This document shows, piece after piece, positions 43,641 through 47,780 of a stretch of 47,780 nt of DNA. Source of the stretch: an uncultured Myxococcales bacterium (lineage in GTDB: Bacteria; Myxococcota_A; Bradymonadia; UBA7976; VGTA01); NCBI GenBank assembly GCA_937146725.1, contig CAKZRU010000154.1, forward strand, positions 1 to 47,780. The letters are read 5' to 3'. The notes beneath the pieces were generated by a model. The model was given only the letters and a program-made list of their open reading frames with translations. It made no database searches and was not told where the DNA came from. The translations under genes were made by a program, and so were the position numbers. Numbering within the stretch: position 1 is the first letter of the stretch; each line of letters opens with the position of its first letter.

Positions 43641-45303
43641 AAATGCTTAAGCCACGCTTTTGGCCTTGATCCTGCAAGCGTAAAACACATACCGCCCAAT
43701 ATGGCTCATGCGACGCGCCTTGTGCCAAACCAACGCCAAAGCTCTTTACTTGATCTTGTAACCACACTTCACCTTTTGGCAAGTTCTCTACTCGATTAAT
43801 TTGACAAATAAAAACCTCGATGAGGCCTAGTCCTTCCTCATTTGAACCTTGATCAAGAAAATGCTGGGCATGTTGATTCACCTCATGCGGTTTGCATTCT
43901 CCGCTCACTAAAGAACGGGCGACTGACAATGCGGCCGCTTCTAGCCGAGCTTCATGAGGCAAGCGCCCCTGTCCTTCTTCTCGCCGATATCTTTGAATTA
44001 AGCGATAAAGTTCAGCTCGATCCTCAGTCAACCTCAAAGGACGATTCATAAGCGAGAAGACTTCAACACCAAAAACGAGATGCTTTTTAACGCAAATCCC
44101 AACTCCAACATGGGTTACTTCCGCATCTAAAATGGCTGCACGATGTGCTGGACTTGACATGAGCTTTTCATGGACTTCATCGATATTCACGCCCACCGCT
44201 AAGTTTTCAAATATATTTTCTGCTTTACCCTTGAGCGACTCGGTTCGATGGTTCAATCTTTCACCCTTGGGTGAGGTATGTGACGCAAAACCTAACTCAG
44301 CCATTTCTTGTGCATAGCCTTGTGCGATCGATTGCAGTACACGGCTTGCAGGCAAGCCTTTTTGTCCTACAAGCTCTCGACTTTCGTTAATTAAACGATA
44401 AAGCCGGCGACGGTTGATCCAATTAAAACGAGAGGGCATCTGTCCTTCGGTCAAAATAAACTCTTGGGGAGAGTTGATACTGCGGTACACCACAGTATTA
44501 AGACAGACGACCGGACCATGTGGCCCTTCTCCCATAATTTCGATATGATATATTCCTCGTTCTCGATCTTTGAGTTGCAAGGAGAAATATGAACCATTTC
44601 TTTGTAAAGGAATAAGTTGGGCCGTGCCATCAGGTCGAGTCATCCATGCTTCAAGTGGAAGCATTTCAAGACTTTCTCCATAGATGATTAGACCCATATC
44701 ACCAAGTACATGTCGAGAAAAGGGATTGACTGAAAGATAGATCGGTTGGATGAGAGCAACTGTGATTCGTTCATCTTCAAGAGTGAGTTCAGCGAAGCCG
44801 ATTCGATAAGCCGGTGCCCCTAGGTCAAAAGCTTCGTTTAAACTTTCTTCAAATTTAAAAAGAAAGCTTGAGCAATCTTCAAATAAGTTCTGTCTAAGAT
44901 GAACAATGAAGGGAATGGGAAAAGCCACCCCAAAATGTGAACTTAAGTAAGTCATTAAAGCTGAAGATGGCGCTTTTTGTCCTCTAGCTAGGGCTTCTGC
45001 AACCCAATAGGCAACATGGCATAGACGAATATCTAGGTCTGGTGTATTCACCTGCCTTTGCTTCACTACATTTAAGCTAGATTGTTCAAAGCGTTTTACT
45101 AGGTCAGATGCAGGCTTAAACTCTTTTTTCAAACGATCTAAATCTTGAGGATCTTCGTATAATTTAACTGCTCTTTGTTTAGTTTGTAATGATCCAATCC
45201 ACTTTTGACGACGAAACCATTTTTGGCTCAAGGCCTTAAGCTCTGGGCGACCTAAATGCCAACCCAAAGCTAAAAAAATAAGAATCACAATCCAAGTAAA
45301 CAT
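43630..45303 (-). CDS. Membrane-anchored protein with two CAP (SCP/PR1) domains
   Basis: The protein has 557 residues. An N-terminal membrane anchor or uncleaved signal (FTWIVILIFLALGW, about 2-15) leads to an unrecognised region (20-295). Residues about 298-417 form a CAP domain with the usual landmarks: LYRLINESRELVG, ASHTSPKGERLNHR, AENIFENLAVG and MSSPAHRAAILDAEVTHVGVG. Residues about 425-545 look like a second, degenerate CAP domain (AELYRLIQRYRREEG ... LEAAALSVARSL ... VKSFGVGLAQG) that has lost the HTSPKG-like motif. Bacterial CAP proteins are extracytoplasmic, and some bind lipids or act on envelope components; no specific role is known here. It starts 3 bp after the thioesterase stop, so the two are almost certainly one operon. 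Confidence 0.85.
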   Translation of the reverse strand: MFTWIVILIFLALGWHLGRPELKALSQKWFRRQKWIGSLQTKQRAVKLYEDPQDLDRLKKEFKPASDLVKRFEQSSLNVVKQRQVNTPDLDIRLCHVAYWVAEALARGQKAPSSALMTYLSSHFGVAFPIPFIVHLRQNLFEDCSSFLFKFEESLNEAFDLGAPAYRIGFAELTLEDERITVALIQPIYLSVNPFSRHVLGDMGLIIYGESLEMLPLEAWMTRPDGTAQLIPLQRNGSYFSLQLKDRERGIYHIEIMGEGPHGPVVCLNTVVYRSINSPQEFILTEGQMPSRFNWINRRRLYRLINESRELVGQKGLPASRVLQSIAQGYAQEMAELGFASHTSPKGERLNHRTESLKGKAENIFENLAVGVNIDEVHEKLMSSPAHRAAILDAEVTHVGVGICVKKHLVFGVEVFSLMNRPLRLTEDRAELYRLIQRYRREEGQGRLPHEARLEAAALSVARSLVSGECKPHEVNQHAQHFLDQGSNEEGLGLIEVFICQINRVENLPKGEVWLQDQVKSFGVGLAQGASHEPYWAVCVLRLQDQGQKRGLSILKD

Positions 45304-45306
45304 GAC

Positions 45307-45720
45307 TTAATCTGCCTTCACTTCAATTGAGGCTAATAAACTGTTTAGCTTACTTGGTAATGTTACTGCTGTTGTCTTTTCGTTTTCATCGAGTTTAACA
45401 GCAACATGCACAGTCCTTAAAACCGCAAAGACTTTTGCAGCCGACTTAAATCGGTAATCGAGTGTAAACGACCGCTTTCCAATGTTACTGCATGTGAGCT
45501 CAATCACAAAAGGCACTCCTAATCTAAGTGGTGCTTTATAGTCAGCTTCAGAATGCACAATCGGCATGTGAACTTGATCAAGCCATGTCTGTAAAGGGTG
45601 ACCTTGTTCGTTTAAAAATGCTTCATATGCGTCATGGGCGATCGCATAATATGAAGCAAAAAAAGCGACCCCAGCCGCATCTGTATCTCGAAGCTTTAAG
45701 CATGTTGAATAGCAAAACAC
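45307..45720 (-). CDS. Hotdog-fold acyl-CoA thioesterase (4HBT family)
   Basis: The protein has 137 residues. The N-terminal RDTDAAGVAFFASYY (about 11-25) is the catalytic signature of the 4-hydroxybenzoyl-CoA thioesterase family, with Asp14 as likely catalytic residue, and is close to that of 1,4-dihydroxy-2-naphthoyl-CoA hydrolases. FVIELTCSNIGKRSFTLDY (about 71-89) forms the next strands. Start is GTG 45720 (no in-frame ATG fits), with TAGAG before it. It may serve menaquinone synthesis or general acyl-CoA turnover; no men genes are nearby. It is followed 3 bp later by the CAP-domain gene. Confidence 0.88.
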   Translation of the reverse strand: MFCYSTCLKLRDTDAAGVAFFASYYAIAHDAYEAFLNEQGHPLQTWLDQVHMPIVHSEADYKAPLRLGVPFVIELTCSNIGKRSFTLDYRFKSAAKVFAVLRTVHVAVKLDENEKTTAVTLPSKLNSLLASIEVKAD

Positions 45721-45826
45721 TTTTAGACTCTACCACTTTAGTTTTAGGGAAATAAGATCACTGCCCATTCCATAACACATTAAAGCGCTTGTTTGCTACT
45801 CTATATGGGCTTTTCTCTGATTTAGC

Positions 45827-47401
45827 TTACTTCAGGATTTCTGATTGATTTGTCCTAGGCTCAAGTTGTGATCTAAGATCATTTAAAGTGCTCCATACAT
45901 ATTCTGCACTCCCATCTAACTCACGTTTTAGCCAAAAACCAATCGCTTTAGCTGGGGTAAAGACAGTCGTGCCTTGTTCGGGAAATCTTTGCTTAAGCGC
46001 CTGTGCGTAACGTTGCTCTAAATAACGGTTTTCATCATAATTTGCCGTAAATCTTGACAGGCTATAAGCGAGTTTTTCTTTGTTTAAATCCAAACTATTT
46101 TTTAAGTAATGATGACTCGTCAATAAGAGATCAAATAAGCGCTTATACCTACGCTGATATACTTGCTGTAGTCGATCGAGCAGAACAGGAGTATTCGAAT
46201 TAGGAATCAGATGATCGTTAAACCAAAAGATGAAACGAGGATTCAAAAATAGGAAAGGTCGTTTTTTTTCGTGAGCCTCATAAGGTCTTTCTAAGCGATA
46301 TGTGGAAAACTGCTCCCATAATTTAAGACTTTCTATTTGCTTTGATTGAGCTAAGCGCTGATTAACCATTTCATGACTTAAAGCTTTTATAATACCTTGA
46401 TTAAGGCCTTCATGAGTGACCAAATGTTTTAAATCACCTAAATAAGGACCTGCTTCCTTTGAGTCTATATTCTGTTTAAGTAATGGGTCATACACTTGAT
46501 TGAGTATCTCATTCTTAAGCCCTAGTGGACTGGCGGGTACTTGGGATAAAGCTTTTAACTTAAAATCGTTTAGGTGAGTCTGAATCGCATCTTTAAGAAA
46601 TCTATAGAGAATGACCCGACTTTGATCCTTTTCCCTGCGAAGCCAAAAGCCAATATGTGTGATCAACTGCTTGCTGTCTAAAGACTGAATCGTTGTTATT
46701 GTTTCAAGATGCTTTTCTTGATCAGTCGCCCGATTCAACGCTATTTCGTTATGGAGCTGTCGTAGATAACGTTCTACTCTTTCTTTAAATCTTAGGTTTA
46801 AATGCGCTGGTCCCTCAAAAAAAGGATCATTCATTAAAGAGTACATCATGATTTGACTTTCTGTGGCCCATTCATGATGTTGATCAAGCAATGCGTATGA
46901 CAAATATAAAGAATAAGCCTGCCTTCTAAGCTGGTCATTCTTCATAAGCTTTTGACTTAGGTGACGAATGCTCTGAGTATCAATCATTTTAAGAGACTGT
47001 AAAAATGAAGATGAAACTTGCTTGAAACGTCCTTGCGTATTCTGTGAAAACTTCGGTGTAAAAAGCTCAAAGTTTTTTCTAAATAGTCCCAAGTTATTTA
47101 AAGTTGTATCGATGTTTTCTTTAAGCTTGGCTGGTACTAGAACGGAGTTTTGTAGATATTGATGAATCAAGTATTCAAATGATGTGCTGTGCCAAGTTAA
47201 AACTTTTTGGTTTAACGTGGATTGTTTGGAAGTTGAACGAGTCTTGGAAGCTGAACGAGTCTGATTGTTTTTTGCCTCAAAAGAATCTTGAGCCCACGCC
47301 ATTTTGGAACTTATGACAAAGATTAAAAGCAAGGGTAAAGCTAAGTATGATCGCTTCAAACAATGATTAGTATTAAATCTAAGTAAAGAATCATTCATCA
47401 T
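45827..47401 (-). CDS. Exported protein of unknown function
   Basis: The frame extends to TTG 47458, but ATG 47401 (MMNDSLLRF) is better placed behind a GAG-rich ribosome site and puts the signal core (YLALPLLLIFVISS) nearer the N-terminus. Cleavage is likely at AWA/QDS. The mature ~485 residues are basic and mostly helical, rich in Gln, Leu, Arg and Tyr, with a short RSASKTRSTSK repeat just after the signal. No motif or family was recognised. It lies alone between the terminator at 47486-47521 and the thioesterase gene, so it probably has its own promoter. Confidence 0.6.
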   Translation of the reverse strand: MMNDSLLRFNTNHCLKRSYLALPLLLIFVISSKMAWAQDSFEAKNNQTRSASKTRSTSKQSTLNQKVLTWHSTSFEYLIHQYLQNSVLVPAKLKENIDTTLNNLGLFRKNFELFTPKFSQNTQGRFKQVSSSFLQSLKMIDTQSIRHLSQKLMKNDQLRRQAYSLYLSYALLDQHHEWATESQIMMYSLMNDPFFEGPAHLNLRFKERVERYLRQLHNEIALNRATDQEKHLETITTIQSLDSKQLITHIGFWLRREKDQSRVILYRFLKDAIQTHLNDFKLKALSQVPASPLGLKNEILNQVYDPLLKQNIDSKEAGPYLGDLKHLVTHEGLNQGIIKALSHEMVNQRLAQSKQIESLKLWEQFSTYRLERPYEAHEKKRPFLFLNPRFIFWFNDHLIPNSNTPVLLDRLQQVYQRRYKRLFDLLLTSHHYLKNSLDLNKEKLAYSLSRFTANYDENRYLEQRYAQALKQRFPEQGTTVFTPAKAIGFWLKRELDGSAEYVWSTLNDLRSQLEPRTNQSEILK

Positions 47402-47485
47402 TTCATTTCTCATCTCTTTTATGCATAAGTACCATAAACATAGATACTCAACAGCCAACAGTCACTACTCAAGTGATCTTCCCTC

Positions 47486-47521
47486 AAAAAGAAAAAGCCT
47501 TACTCCAAGGAGTCAGGCTTT
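47486..47521 (-). terminator. Intrinsic terminator of the Pro/Ala-repeat gene
   Basis: On the minus strand AAAGCCT, a one-base mismatch and ACTCC pair with GGAGT and AGGCTTT around a tiny loop, and a T-rich run (TTTTTCTTTTT including the end of the stem) follows at once. It lies about 100 bp after the stop codon at 47621-47623 of the minus-strand gene. Confidence 0.85.
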
Positions 47522-47620
47522 AGCTTTGTTATTGCTTTGTTAAGTAAGCAAAACTGTGAGTGCTTAGTGAAAGCACTCTGACTTTAAAGTATGTAATCCA
47601 ATAAAGTCATGGCTTGCACA

Positions 47621-47780
47621 TTATTGTGCTGGGGCCGGTACCGGTGCGGCAGGAGCAGGAGCAACTACAGGCTTCGCTGCAGGTGCAACAGGAGCAGGAG
47701 CGGCTACAGGCTTCGCTGCAGGTGCAACAGGAGCAGGAGCGGCTACAGGCTTCGCTGCAGGTGCAACAGGAGCAGGAGCG
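47621..47780 (-). CDS. C-terminal part of a Pro/Ala-rich repeat protein
   Basis: The gene runs off the right edge. On the minus strand 52 codons are visible and end PVVAPAPAAPVPAPAQ-stop. They consist of three 13-residue repeats PAPVAPAAKPVAA followed by the tail. The extended, Lys-containing Pro/Ala tail resembles disordered C-termini of envelope-spanning or nucleic-acid-binding proteins, but nothing upstream is visible and no function can be given. The stretch is much more G+C-rich than its neighbours because of the codon choice in the repeat. Confidence 0.7.
   Translation of the reverse strand, partial: APAPVAPAAKPVAAPAPVAPAAKPVAAPAPVAPAAKPVVAPAPAAPVPAPAQ
47664..47780. repeat. Three tandem 39-bp units at the window edge
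   Basis: Units at 47664-47702, 47703-47741 and 47742-47780 differ at only two bases, both at the start of the first unit. The array reaches the last base of the window, so the true copy number is unknown. Near-identity points to recent expansion or active homogenisation. Confidence 0.95.

Overview
The window looks like a chromosomal segment of a Gram-negative, probably myxobacterial or deltaproteobacterial (Bradymonadales-like) organism. The evidence is indirect. It has three clear lipoproteins, two of them with Asp/Glu-rich linkers after the lipidated Cys, a large EGF-like Cys-rich surface protein, an exported protein ending in a domain that resembles the AgmX/PglI C-terminus, a CehA/McbA-type PHP lipoprotein and a giant TPR protein. 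No ribosomal RNA or tRNA gene was seen, so the assignment is an inference.

Layout. 1-596: the tail of an unidentified gene, then a non-coding region packed with copies of a 23-bp repeat and a CCTTGGT heptamer. 597-6296 (-): a 1,899-residue lipoprotein with five copies of a sugar-binding-like beta domain, seven Cys modules and two EGF-like domains, clearly more G+C-rich than its surroundings. 6462-7548: an IS5/IS903-type insertion sequence whose transposase carries an in-frame amber codon. 7738-9736: a MerC-type membrane protein and ruvB. 9815-18632: a PHP/CehA-type lipoprotein, an asparagine-synthetase-like protein, a Wzx-type flippase and a hybrid histidine kinase, suggesting a cell-surface glycan or envelope function. 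18766-19065 (+): pterin-4a-carbinolamine dehydratase.

19098-39508 (-): eight genes on one strand, in transcription order a 4,104-residue TPR protein, an exported protein, hpt, a repeat-type lipoprotein, a class V aminotransferase-fold enzyme, an outer-membrane beta-barrel, miaB and coaE. 39681-42203 (+): a Lon-related protease. 42297-45720 (-): a thioesterase, a double-CAP-domain membrane protein and a ClpX-like unfoldase, closely spaced. 45827-47401 (-): an exported protein of unknown function. 47621-47780 (-): the Pro/Ala-rich 39-bp-repeat tail of a further gene, followed by a good intrinsic terminator.

Two themes run through the window. Housekeeping genes (ruvB, coaE, miaB, hpt, clpX) alternate with envelope and exported proteins of unknown role. 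Short tandem repeats are also unusually common: in-frame minisatellites in the giant TPR gene, the kinase and the last gene, tandem duplications that span the stop codons of at least four genes, promoter-proximal direct repeats, and the 23-bp array at the left edge. No complete, obviously new defence or biosynthetic system could be demonstrated. The best candidates for new biology are the repeat-domain lipoprotein with its 3' repeat array, and the giant TPR protein.
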